Positions 1-8,207 of a DNA stretch of 64,000 bases are shown one piece after another. Origin of the DNA: Nocardioides sp. (lineage in GTDB: Bacteria; Actinomycetota; Actinomycetes; Propionibacteriales; Nocardioidaceae); assembly GCF_029937575.1 (NCBI RefSeq), contig NZ_JAPYPS010000009.1:28514-92513 (forward strand), read 5' to 3'. Below the pieces are notes generated by a model. The model worked only from the letters and a program-made list of their open reading frames with translations. It ran no database searches and was not told where the DNA came from. A program made the position numbers and the translations under genes. Each line of letters starts with the position of its first letter. Position 1 is the first letter of the stretch.

Positions 1-1058
1 TCGGTGCCGTCGAGCTCGTCGGCGAACGAGTAGCCGGGACCGCCGGCGCCGGTGCCGGTCGGGTCGCCGCACTGCAGGACGCGCAGCCCCTCGGTGGTGA
101 GCCGGTGGCACGTCGTGGAGTCGAAGAACCTCTGGTCGGCCAGCGAGAGGAACGAGTTGACGGTGCAGGGGGCGTTCGCGGCGTCCAGGGTCACCGGGAT
201 GACGCCGGCCGAGGTGCGGATGCGGGCGGAGACCTCGGTCGTCTCGGTCGGCTCCGAGGGCGGTACGTCGGCGGAGCCCGAGCCGTCCTCGCTGTAGGTG
301 CAGCTCGCCTCCGTCGCCGGCGAGGTCGGCTGTGCGGGGTCGCCCGGGGTGGCGTCGCCGATCTCGGCGAAGTCGATGTCGACCGGGTCGGCGGGGGCGC
401 CGTCGCCACTGCCGTCCGCGGTGCCCTTCTCCGCGAGGCTGCGCAGCACCTCGAGGCCGTCGGGGCTGACCTCGCCGAAGACCGTGTAGGCCGCGGGCAG
501 CTGGGAGTCCTCGTAGACCAGGAAGAACTGCGACCCGTTGGTGTTGGGCCCGGCGTTGGCCATCGCGAGCGTGCCGGCCGGGTAGGTCTCCGCGCCACTC
601 AGCTCGTCGGCGAACGAGTACCCCGGCCCGCCGGCGCCGGTGCCGTCCGGGTCGCCGCACTGCAGCACGAAGATGCCCGAGGTGGTCAGGCGGTGGCAGG
701 TGGTGTCGTCGAAGTAGGCCTGGGAGGCGAGCGAGGTGAACGAGTTGACCGTGCACGGGGCGGCCGCGGCGTCCAGGGTCACGTCGACGTCGCCGACGTT
801 GGTCGCCAGGGTCGCCTCGACGCTCCCGTTGTAGGCCGCGGTCTCGGCCGGCGGGTCGACGGTCTTCGACGGCGAGGTGGTCTGCACGTAGGTGCAGCTC
901 GCTCCGGCGGCGTCGCTGGGCTGGGGGGAGTGGGTGCGCGAGGCGCTGCTCGGGTCCGCGGCACTCGTCGGGTCGCCGCCGTCGTTGTCGTCCCCACAGG
1001 CCGTCACGCCGAGCACCAGCACCAGTGCGGCCACGACGCCGCTGAACCGCTTCACCAT
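1..1058 (-). CDS. Lipoprotein with two tandem cyclophilin-type peptidyl-prolyl isomerase domains (3' end outside window)
   Basis: Predicted extracytoplasmic folding catalyst that isomerises Xaa-Pro bonds. The open frame runs from ATG at 1058 off the left edge, so the C-terminus is missing. Residues 1-21 form a lipoprotein signal with lipobox VTAC (Cys21), followed by an acidic linker rich in D, S and P. Cyclophilin domain 1 (about residues 70-215) has CHRL, LQCGDPDGTGAGGPGY and NGSQFF motifs. After a second linker a second cyclophilin domain begins and repeats TCHRLTT and LQCGDPTGTGAGGPGY almost unchanged before the edge. A TAGGAT box at 1071-1066 sits 7 nt before the ATG, so the message is probably leaderless. 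It diverges from the oxidoreductase gene. Family assignment is firm; the tandem arrangement is seen directly. Confidence 0.9.
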   Translation of the reverse strand, partial: MVKRFSGVVAALVLVLGVTACGDDNDGGDPTSAADPSSASRTHSPQPSDAAGASCTYVQTTSPSKTVDPPAETAAYNGSVEATLATNVGDVDVTLDAAAAPCTVNSFTSLASQAYFDDTTCHRLTTSGIFVLQCGDPDGTGAGGPGYSFADELSGAETYPAGTLAMANAGPNTNGSQFFLVYEDSQLPAAYTVFGEVSPDGLEVLRSLAEKGTADGSGDGAPADPVDIDFAEIGDATPGDPAQPTSPATEASCTYSEDGSGSADVPPSEPTETTEVSARIRTSAGVIPVTLDAANAPCTVNSFLSLADQRFFDSTTCHRLTTEGLRVLQCGDPTGTGAGGPGYSFADELDGT

Positions 1059-1103
1059 GCGCACGATCCTAGGGGGGTGGCGGTGGTGGCTACCGTCGGG
1101 TAC
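1059..1103. promoter_or_regulatory. Divergent leaderless promoter pair
   Basis: This 45-bp gap carries two outward-facing -10 boxes: TAGGAT (minus strand, 1071-1066) 7 nt before the isomerase ATG, and TACCGT (plus strand, 1091-1096) 7 nt before the oxidoreductase ATG. There is no room for a long leader on either side. Inferred from spacing; transcription starts were not measured. Confidence 0.55.
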
Positions 1104-1973
1104 ATGCGACTGGGAGTGCACTACGCCAACTTCACCCACCCCGACTGGGCCACGACCCTCGAGGACCGGCTCACCGAGACCGCGCGGGTCGCCGACCAGG
1201 GCGGTGTCTCGCTCTTCACGGTGATGGATCACTGGTTCCAGATGGAGAACCTCGGCGGCCCCGAGCAACCCATGCTGGAGGGTTACACGACCCTGGGCTA
1301 CCTCGCCGCGGTGACCGAGCGGGTGCGGCTCAGCCTGCTGGTGACGGGGGTGACCTACCGCCATCCCGGGTTGCTCGCCAAGACCGTCACCACCCTGGAC
1401 CGGCTCTCCCGCGGCCGCGCCATGCTCGGCATCGGCGCGGCCTGGTACGACCGTGAGCACGCCGGTCTCGGCATCCCCTTCCCGTCGACCTCGGAGCGCT
1501 TCGAGCGGCTCGAGGAGACGCTCCAGGTGTGCCTGCAGATGTGGAGTCCGAACGACGGCCCGTACGACGGTGCTCACTTCCAGCTGGCCGAGACCGTCAA
1601 CGTCCCGCCGCCGTACGGCGACCCGCACCCCCCGATCCTGGTCGGCGGATCGGGGGAGCGCAAGACCCTGCGCCTGGTCGCCCAGTACGCCCAGATGTGC
1701 AACCTGTTCGGCGAGTCGACCGACGCCGTCGCCCACAAGCTGGACGTGCTGCGCCGGCACTGCGAGGCCCTCGGCACCGACTACGACGCGATCGAGAAGT
1801 CGATCATCCTGATGGCCGACCCCGCGGGAGACCCGGACGGCTTCCTGCGCGAGATGGAGACCTACGCCGCGTTGGGCATCGACACGGTCTGTGTCGGTCC
1901 CGCCGACGAGGACCCCGTCGCGTGGACCACCGCCGTGTGCGAGCGGGTCGTGCCGCGCCTCGACCTCGTGTGA
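1104..1973 (+). CDS. LLM-class F420-dependent oxidoreductase
   Basis: 289-residue luciferase-like TIM-barrel protein. The N-terminus (MRLGVHYANFTHPDW), the segment RLSLLVTGVTYRHPGLLAKTV, the segment LDRLSRGRAMLGIGAAWYDREH and the PPILVGGSGERKTLRLVAQYA region are typical of actinobacterial F420-dependent LLM enzymes, which use F420 rather than FMN for hydride transfer. The substrate cannot be told. The frame stays open far upstream of 1104 on the strand opposite the isomerase gene, but that stretch is only antisense sequence; ATG 1104, with TACCGT 7 nt upstream, fits the family N-terminus. It is monocistronic and diverges from the isomerase. Confidence 0.88.
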   Translation: MRLGVHYANFTHPDWATTLEDRLTETARVADQGGVSLFTVMDHWFQMENLGGPEQPMLEGYTTLGYLAAVTERVRLSLLVTGVTYRHPGLLAKTVTTLDRLSRGRAMLGIGAAWYDREHAGLGIPFPSTSERFERLEETLQVCLQMWSPNDGPYDGAHFQLAETVNVPPPYGDPHPPILVGGSGERKTLRLVAQYAQMCNLFGESTDAVAHKLDVLRRHCEALGTDYDAIEKSIILMADPAGDPDGFLREMETYAALGIDTVCVGPADEDPVAWTTAVCERVVPRLDLV

Positions 1974-2141
1974 CGCCGCACGAGGAGCTATACCCCCGGC
2001 AGTAAGAACCCTGCTCCTCCCCGTGTCCGGGCCGTAACAAAATTGTGATTTCGCCCCCGTAGCCGGAGAGGATGAGTCACGTTGTCCCTCACGACGGCCC
2101 CCCGCCGTGCAGCGCCCATCGTCTCGTGAGGACCACCTTCA
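1974..2141 (+). promoter_or_regulatory. Promoter region of the secreted metalloprotease
   Basis: 168 bp without a gene. It contains an AT-rich patch unusual for this genome at about 2036-2052 (GTAACAAAATTGTGATT) and, further 5', the imperfect pair AGGAGC/GCTCCT (about 1981-1986 and 2011-2016). No -35/-10 pair could be assigned with confidence. The patch is the best candidate for the promoter or an activator site. Confidence 0.3.
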
Positions 2142-5100
2142 GTGATCGCCAGTCGTCTCTCCCGTCGTCTCCTCAGCACCCTCGCCGGAGGGGCGACCGC
2201 GATGGCGGCGCTCGCCGTCGTCCCGGGCGCGACCGCGCCCGTCGACGCCGCGCCCTCCGAGGTGGCCCCATCGCTGGTCGGGGGACTGTGGAGCCCGATC
2301 TCCGAGGCCCTTCCCGCCGAGCGCGACGGCATGGCCAGGTCGGTCGACCCCAGCACCTACGCCGCCTACCGGCTCGACCTGCCTGAGCTCGGCCGGCGCC
2401 TGGCGGCCAGCCCGCCAGCAGCCCGGGCGAGGGCCACGCCCGCGACGATCTCCATCCCCGCGCCCAGCGGCGAGCTGGTCCGCTTCGCGGTGCGTGAGGT
2501 CGAGGTGATGGAGCCCGGTCTGGCCGCAGCCCGCCCCGACATCTCGACGTACGCCGGGCGCAGCATCACCGGGCCGCCGGCCAGCATCCGCCTCGACACC
2601 ACCCCGCTCGGCTTCCACGCCTCCGTGCGCGGCGCCAGCGGCTCCTGGTATGTCGATCCCGCCTACATCGGCGCGGATCAGGGCGCCGAGGCGCCGTACC
2701 TCTCCTACGACGGCCGCGCCCTCCCGGCGCCGGAGAAGCCGCTGATCGAGCCGGAGGCGATTCCCACCGACGGCGGTGGCCGCCTGGTCAAGGGCGCCGA
2801 GGCACCGCGGATCGGCGAGGGACCCGGCAACGCCGTGACGGCGCGGACCTACCGGATCGCCTTCGCCACCGACCCGTCCTACTCCGCCTACTTCGCACCC
2901 GACGCGACCACGGACGAGGAGTTCAACCTCCTGGTCACCGCCGCCAAGGTGACCCTGATGAACCGGGTCAACCAGATCTACGGCGACGACACGTCCCTGC
3001 AGATGGTGCTCGTCGACGAGACCGACAAGACCAACTTCAACACCGCGGCCGACGCCTTCGAGGCAGGAGGGCCGTGCGGCGCCACCGCCTGCTACGACGC
3101 GGCGATCGAGACTGACGGCTGCTCCAGCGACCTGCTCAACCGCAACCGGCTCGTGCTCGGACAGGTGATCGGCGCCGAGAACTTCGACGTGGGTCACATC
3201 GGCCTGGGCATCAACGGCGGAGGCATCGCCGCCCTCGGCGTCGTCGGACTGGACGGCAAGGCGCGCGGCTGCACCGGGCTGCCGTTCCCCGTCGGCGACT
3301 TCTACGCGATTGACTACGTGGCCCACGAGATCGGCCACCAGTTCGCCGGGAACCACACCTTCAACGGCCTCAACGGCAGCTGCGCGGCCACCAACCGCAA
3401 CGCCGACACCTCCGTCGAGCCCGGCTCCGGCTCGTCGGTGATGGCCTACGCCGGCATCTGCGCCCAGGACGACCTGCAGCCGCACACCGACCCCTACTTC
3501 AGCCAGCGGAGCCAGACCGAGATCGGCGACCACGTCCTCAGCTCCTTCGCCGACCTGAACGAGATCGAGTCGGTCCTGCTCACCGACTTCGGTGCCGTCG
3601 ACTCCTTCCGGCTCGACTTCGCGGACTACGGCGTGACTGCCCCGATCACCAACGGCACGAACTACTCGACGACCGGGATCAAGGCCGCTGTCGAGGCCGT
3701 CACCGGAGCCACGGTCACCGTCGCCGCCCACTTCGACGCCGGCGGCTTCGACACCACGGGCTTCCAGCTGACCTTCTCCGGAGCGCTGGCCGGTACGGCG
3801 ATCGCCAACCCGACGCTCGAGGTCCTCGCGGGCGACTTCGCAGCCGTGGTCAACGACGTCCGACAGGGCGGCCCCGCCGCCAACGGAGGGAACAGCTCGG
3901 TCGTCTCTGACAACCACGTCCCCACCGTCACCGCCCCCGAGGCGCGCACGATCCCGATACAGACCCCGTTCGAGCTGACCGGAGCGGGGGAGGACGTCGA
4001 CGGCGGCGACCTGCTCTACCTGTGGGAGCAGAACGACGAAGGCCCCGGCATCAGCCTCGTCGGCGTCGGCACACCCCTTCCGAGCAACGGTCGAGTATCC
4101 GGTCCGCTGTTCCGCGTCTTCGGCGCCTATGCCGACGTGAGCCTCGAGGACTCGATCACGTACCTCTCGCCCGGTCAGAACGCGGCGGGCACGACACCGA
4201 CCCGTACGTTCCCCGACATCGAGCAGGTCATCGCTGGCTCGACCAATGCCGAGACCGGCTTCTGCCCGGCCTCCGTGGCCCAGGAAGCGCTGGAGGACGG
4301 CCCGGTCCTGGAGTGCTACTCCGAGATGCTGCCGACGGCCACTTACCTGGGTGGCGCCCTGGACCGGACGATGAACTTCCGTCTCACCGCCCGCGACCTC
4401 GGCGGTGACATCGGGTACGACGGCGGGACCAGCTTCGCCGACACCGAGCTGACCGTCAGCGCCCTGGCCGGCCCCTTCCTGGTCGACTCCCAGGCGGACG
4501 CCACCACGGTGGCCGGTGGCGGGGCCGGCACGATCGACTGGGACGCCGCGCGCACCGACACGCTGGGCCTCGCCGACGACGTCACCATCACCCTGTCCAC
4601 CGACGGCGGACGGACCTACCCGATCACGCTGCTCGAGTCGACGCCGAACGACGGCAGCGTGGACATCACCTGGCCGAACGTCTCCACGACGGAGGCTCGG
4701 GTGAAGGTGGCTGCTGTCGACAACTACTTCTTCGACATCAACGATGCCGACATCACCATCGAGGCCGACGACCCCGATCCGTCGCTCACCCTGAGCGGCA
4801 CGGCCGTCGACGGCGAGTTCAGCGTGCAGTACTCCGACGCGGTCGACCCGGCGCCGGTACTCAGCGCCGAGTCCGCCACCGTCGAGGGTGGCGACATCAC
4901 GGCGTCGGCCACCGGTCTCCCCGAGGGCCTGAGCCTCGTCAGGACGGCTGCGTCCGAGGATGGTGTGCTGCCCGGCACCGCCACCTTCGAGGTCGTCGGC
5001 GAGGCCACCGCCGAGCCCGGCTCGTTCGCGGTCACCGCCACGGTCTCCGACGGCGCGGCGACCGACGCGACAGCCGACCTCACGGTCGAGGTGACCCGCG

Positions 5101-6128
5101 AGGAGGCCGACGTCGTCTACACCGGCGACACGGCGGTCACCGCGCCGGCAACGTCAGGGACCACCCCGGTGGAGATGAGCGCGCAGGTCACCGCCTCCGA
5201 CGACGGTGCCTCGGGCGACGTCACGACAGCCACGGTGACCTTCACCGACACGACCACGCAGACCACGCTGTGCGAGGCCGCCCCGGTCGCCCAGACCTCG
5301 CCTGGTGTGGGTAGCGCCACCTGCACGGTGACCGCGACGTTCCCCGCCGACGACGGTCGCACCTACAGCGTCGCGCTGGACGTCGCGGGACGCTACGTCG
5401 GTGCCTCGGGGGCCGACACGTCGGTGAGCGTCGAGCAGGACGACGTCGTGGCCGACACGACGCCGCCCGAGACCACGATCACCGACGGGCCGCGCAAGGG
5501 CAGCTTCGCCCTGGACCGGGCGATCGACTTCGCCTACGAGTCGGAGCCGGGTGCGTCGTACTCCTGCTCCCTCGGCACGCGGGCGGGGGAGTGTCCGGCC
5601 GACGGGTCGGTGACGGCGCGTGGCGTGAAGCCTGGCACCTACGACTTCGCGGTCGCGGCGACGGACGCAGCGGGCAACACCGATGCGACCCCGGCCACCC
5701 GACGCTTCTCGGTGCCCTTCAACGACCGCAAGCTGAAGAACGTCAAGAAGGCCTGGGACCGCACGAGCAGCGACGGCTCGTTCCGCGGCACCTACCTGGA
5801 GGTCGCCGACAAGGGCTCCAGGCTCAAGCTCCGGGTGACCGACGCGGTTTCGATGGCGCTGATCTACCGGCAGGCCCCCGGGCTCGGCGCGGTGGACGTG
5901 TTCCTCGGCAAGACCAAGCTGCGGACCATCAAGACGAAGTCGAAGAACACCAAGGTGCGCAAGCTCAGCGGCATCACGAAGTTCTCCTCGCCCACGAGCG
6001 GTGTCGTGAAGATCAAGACCCGCAACGGCAAGCGCGTACAGATCGAGGGACTGGGCGTGCGCACCTCCGAGGTGGTCTCGCGTCCCGTCCCCGGCCCGCA
6101 GGCGACGCGGGGGAGCTTCGGCTCCTGA
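2142..6128 (+). CDS. Secreted reprolysin-like zinc metalloprotease with Ig-like repeats
   Basis: 1328-residue exported protease. Residues 1-36 form a signal peptide (SRRLLS followed by an alanine-rich core, cleavage near VDA-AP). About 37-215 looks like a propeptide. The catalytic domain has the extended zinc motif HEIGHQFAGNH at 395-405 and a Met-turn SVMAYAG around Met434, the metzincin arrangement also seen in bacterial reprolysin-like enzymes. About residues 600-1190 hold beta-rich, Asp/Thr-rich Ig- or PKD-like domains, and the tail carries a basic beta domain (FNDRKLKNVKKAW onward) that may bind the cell surface. The GTG start at 2142 has GAGGA about 10 nt upstream. Probably extracellular protein degradation; substrate unknown. 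Confidence 0.85.
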   Translation: MIASRLSRRLLSTLAGGATAMAALAVVPGATAPVDAAPSEVAPSLVGGLWSPISEALPAERDGMARSVDPSTYAAYRLDLPELGRRLAASPPAARARATPATISIPAPSGELVRFAVREVEVMEPGLAAARPDISTYAGRSITGPPASIRLDTTPLGFHASVRGASGSWYVDPAYIGADQGAEAPYLSYDGRALPAPEKPLIEPEAIPTDGGGRLVKGAEAPRIGEGPGNAVTARTYRIAFATDPSYSAYFAPDATTDEEFNLLVTAAKVTLMNRVNQIYGDDTSLQMVLVDETDKTNFNTAADAFEAGGPCGATACYDAAIETDGCSSDLLNRNRLVLGQVIGAENFDVGHIGLGINGGGIAALGVVGLDGKARGCTGLPFPVGDFYAIDYVAHEIGHQFAGNHTFNGLNGSCAATNRNADTSVEPGSGSSVMAYAGICAQDDLQPHTDPYFSQRSQTEIGDHVLSSFADLNEIESVLLTDFGAVDSFRLDFADYGVTAPITNGTNYSTTGIKAAVEAVTGATVTVAAHFDAGGFDTTGFQLTFSGALAGTAIANPTLEVLAGDFAAVVNDVRQGGPAANGGNSSVVSDNHVPTVTAPEARTIPIQTPFELTGAGEDVDGGDLLYLWEQNDEGPGISLVGVGTPLPSNGRVSGPLFRVFGAYADVSLEDSITYLSPGQNAAGTTPTRTFPDIEQVIAGSTNAETGFCPASVAQEALEDGPVLECYSEMLPTATYLGGALDRTMNFRLTARDLGGDIGYDGGTSFADTELTVSALAGPFLVDSQADATTVAGGGAGTIDWDAARTDTLGLADDVTITLSTDGGRTYPITLLESTPNDGSVDITWPNVSTTEARVKVAAVDNYFFDINDADITIEADDPDPSLTLSGTAVDGEFSVQYSDAVDPAPVLSAESATVEGGDITASATGLPEGLSLVRTAASEDGVLPGTATFEVVGEATAEPGSFAVTATVSDGAATDATADLTVEVTREEADVVYTGDTAVTAPATSGTTPVEMSAQVTASDDGASGDVTTATVTFTDTTTQTTLCEAAPVAQTSPGVGSATCTVTATFPADDGRTYSVALDVAGRYVGASGADTSVSVEQDDVVADTTPPETTITDGPRKGSFALDRAIDFAYESEPGASYSCSLGTRAGECPADGSVTARGVKPGTYDFAVAATDAAGNTDATPATRRFSVPFNDRKLKNVKKAWDRTSSDGSFRGTYLEVADKGSRLKLRVTDAVSMALIYRQAPGLGAVDVFLGKTKLRTIKTKSKNTKVRKLSGITKFSSPTSGVVKIKTRNGKRVQIEGLGVRTSEVVSRPVPGPQATRGSFGS

Positions 6129-6174
6129 CGCCGCTGACGCCGCTGGTGTCACCGGGCGTCCTTACGCTGGAGCA

Positions 6175-6903
6175 ATGACACGCACCCAGGGGAGAGCCCG
6201 ATCGCTGGCAGCGGTCGCGGCTCTCACCCTGGGCGCCGTCCTCGCCGCGTGCGCCGAGGGTGAGCAGGCGGCCCCGGCGTCTCGGGAGACCGCGGCGACG
6301 GGGGACCCCGCGTCGCCTGCCACGACTCCAGCACCCGCCCCGAGCCCGACGCCCGAGCCGCCCGAGCCGGCCGTGCAGCCCAGCGACGGCACGGCACGCG
6401 ACGCGCGGCTCAGCATCCCCGAGCTCGCGATCACCGAGCTGGAGGTGCGCTCGTACGTCGGTCGCACCGACGACGCGCGAGGCCACGCGATCCAGAACAC
6501 CGGCATCGTGGCGAGCCCGACCGGACCCGAGGGCGGCACCGGCCCCGGGGGAGTGGGCAACTACCAGGTCACCGGCCACCGGACGTCCTCGACGCGGATC
6601 TTCGAGTTCCTCCCCGACCTCGAGCGAGGTGATCGCGTGCTGGTCACGGCCGGGCGCACGACGTACGTCTATCGCGTGCGGCGCACGAGGATCACGTCGT
6701 TCCGTGAGCCCGCGTCCCTCCGCGCCCAGCGCGCCGAGGTTCCGGGGCGTCCCGGGGTGAGCGCCACCCGGGCGATGATCACCCTGTCGACGTGTCGAAC
6801 CCCCGAGGACCACGCGGAGGGCAACTACTGGTCCGACGAGTTCGACAACCCCGAGCACCGCATCGACAAGATCGGTGTGCTGGTCAGGACCCGTCCGGCC
6901 TGA
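6175..6903 (+). CDS. Sortase-family lipoprotein (class E/F-like)
   Basis: 242 residues. An N-terminal signal with lipobox LAAC leads into a proline-rich spacer (about residues 30-65) and a sortase beta-barrel. The catalytic triad is visible: His135 in VTGHR, Cys207 in TLSTC, and Arg229 in HRIDK. Sortases cleave a C-terminal sorting signal and join it to a nucleophile. No LPXTG-type substrate is encoded next door, and the metalloprotease upstream ends without a sorting signal, so the role is open. A lipid anchor in place of the usual N-terminal transmembrane helix is uncommon. GGAG lies only 2 nt before the ATG, so the start is moderately supported. Confidence 0.8.
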   Translation: MTRTQGRARSLAAVAALTLGAVLAACAEGEQAAPASRETAATGDPASPATTPAPAPSPTPEPPEPAVQPSDGTARDARLSIPELAITELEVRSYVGRTDDARGHAIQNTGIVASPTGPEGGTGPGGVGNYQVTGHRTSSTRIFEFLPDLERGDRVLVTAGRTTYVYRVRRTRITSFREPASLRAQRAEVPGRPGVSATRAMITLSTCRTPEDHAEGNYWSDEFDNPEHRIDKIGVLVRTRPA

Positions 6904-7057
6904 GCCACGAGCGCTGGGCAGCGGTCACGAGGGGTGCGAAGGCGTCGGCGACGGTCGCACGGCGAGGCGGCACAGGGGGAGCTGTCGCAAATTGCCACGC
7001 GCTGCCCACGATCCTGAAAGACTTGCGACTCGTCATCCTGTCAGAGGAGATCCCCCC

Positions 7058-7366
7058 ATGAAGCTCCGCCTGCTGTCCCTTCGCGCCCGTGTGGCCTCGG
7101 TCTTCGGTCGAGACTCCCGGAGACTGCGCCACGTCGCGCGTCGACCCGAGCTGGCCACTCACGCCGACATCGAGCTGCTGCTGCGCGCCCACGGCGTCGT
7201 GGAGACCAAGGTCTGGGCGGCGCTCGACCACCTGAAGCAGCTGGGCGTCTCCGCGCAGCTCGCGTGGGCGTTCGTCATGGAGTACGACGGTGTCGAGCTG
7301 GCCGACACGCTTGTCTCGGGTGCGTGGGGCGCGAAGGGCTCGAGGGCCGGGGTCGCCGAGGCCTAG
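7058..7366 (+). CDS. Hypothetical 102-residue protein
   Basis: No family recognised. The ATG at 7058 has a strong ribosome site (AGAGGAGA, 7043-7050). The N-terminus is basic and Arg-rich (MKLRLLSLRARV); the middle is helical (ADIELLLRAHGVVETKVWAALDHLKQLG) and ends with an AWAFVMEYDGVELADTL segment. Likely a small cytoplasmic helical protein. The frame extends upstream to 6875, but that part overlaps the sortase stop and lacks a ribosome site. Its stop codon meets that of the convergent hydrolase gene within a short palindrome (7361-7375). Confidence 0.6.
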   Translation: MKLRLLSLRARVASVFGRDSRRLRHVARRPELATHADIELLLRAHGVVETKVWAALDHLKQLGVSAQLAWAFVMEYDGVELADTLVSGAWGAKGSRAGVAEA

Positions 7367-7375
7367 AGCCTAGGC
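7361..7375. repeat. 15-bp palindrome made of two convergent stop codons
   Basis: GCCTAG-AGC-CTAGGC is a perfect 6-bp inverted repeat with a 3-nt loop. It contains the TAG stop of the plus-strand small gene (7364-7366) and the TAG stop of the minus-strand hydrolase (7372-7370). It could act as a weak bidirectional hairpin, but it is short and has no T-tract. Confidence 0.45.
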
Positions 7376-8161
7376 AGACCCGGCGGTCGCGAGCACCTGC
7401 GCGGACAGCAGCGCCGGCCACGCTGCGACCTCCTCCGCCTTCGAGGCCACGGTCAGCGTGCTGCCCGACAGCAGCTCGTGCAGCGCGTTCGCGGTGCTGA
7501 GCGGGTGGGTCGGGTCGTCGGCCCACGCGAGGATGTGCGTGGGCACGAGGACCTCGGCGACCGCCTCGGCCGTCGGCAGGTCCGCCAGCGCCGCGCCGCG
7601 CAGCAGGCTCGGCAGGAGCTCCTGCAAGACGTCCGGCTGGGTCGGTGGTGCCGCCGGGGCCGCCGGAGGAGAAGCCGCCTCCCGCCCCAGCGCGACGAGG
7701 GCGTCCATGCCGTGTGCCTCCACCAGCGCGGCCTGGCTCTCGTAGGTGCCGGCCTGGGCGCGCCTGGACTCCCAGACCGTGGGCGGCACGACCAGGGTGA
7801 GTCCGAGGAACCGTCCCGGCTCCCGGATCGCGGCGTGGAGCAGGGTGCCGGTGCCCATGGAGGGCCCGACACCGTGGACCGCCTCCCCGGGACAGACGTC
7901 GTCCAGCAGCGCCAGCAGATCGTCGGCCAGGCGCTCCCAGACGTAGTCCTGGGGCACGGGGCGCCCGGTGGAGTGCCCGTGCCCGCGTGCGTCGTAGCGC
8001 AGCAGCCGGCCCGAGAACTCGCGTCCGAGGTCCAGACCGAGGACCCGGTCCCGGGTCCTGCTGGAGGTGAGACCGTGCAGCTGCACGACGACCGGACCGC
8101 TCGCGTCCTCACCGCTCAGGTCGAAGTCGATGACGGCGCCTGGAACGGTGAGTGAAGACAC
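7370..8161 (-). CDS. Alpha/beta-fold hydrolase
   Basis: 263 residues. Oxyanion region VVVQLHGLTSS (25-34), the RYDARGHGHS strand turn (55-64), and the nucleophile elbow GVGPSMGTG with Ser101 place it in the alpha/beta hydrolase superfamily. Asp in the AWADDPTHPLS segment is the likely acid; a clear C-terminal catalytic His is less obvious because the end is divergent (ASKAEEVAAWPALL lacks the usual GH), so activity is uncertain. The GTG start is preceded by GGAG. Convergent with the small gene at 7058 and divergent from the condensation-domain gene. Confidence 0.78.
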   Translation of the reverse strand: MSSLTVPGAVIDFDLSGEDASGPVVVQLHGLTSSRTRDRVLGLDLGREFSGRLLRYDARGHGHSTGRPVPQDYVWERLADDLLALLDDVCPGEAVHGVGPSMGTGTLLHAAIREPGRFLGLTLVVPPTVWESRRAQAGTYESQAALVEAHGMDALVALGREAASPPAAPAAPPTQPDVLQELLPSLLRGAALADLPTAEAVAEVLVPTHILAWADDPTHPLSTANALHELLSGSTLTVASKAEEVAAWPALLSAQVLATAGSA

Positions 8162-8207
8162 GGTGACTCCGGGGTCGGTGGCGGGGTCGAACCCCTAGAG
8201 TACGGCG

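Noticed and set aside
105..1103. N-terminal 333 codons of the frame that runs into the LLM oxidoreductase
   Set aside because: Antisense to the double-cyclophilin lipoprotein; the LLM family N-terminus starts at 1104 with its own -10 box.
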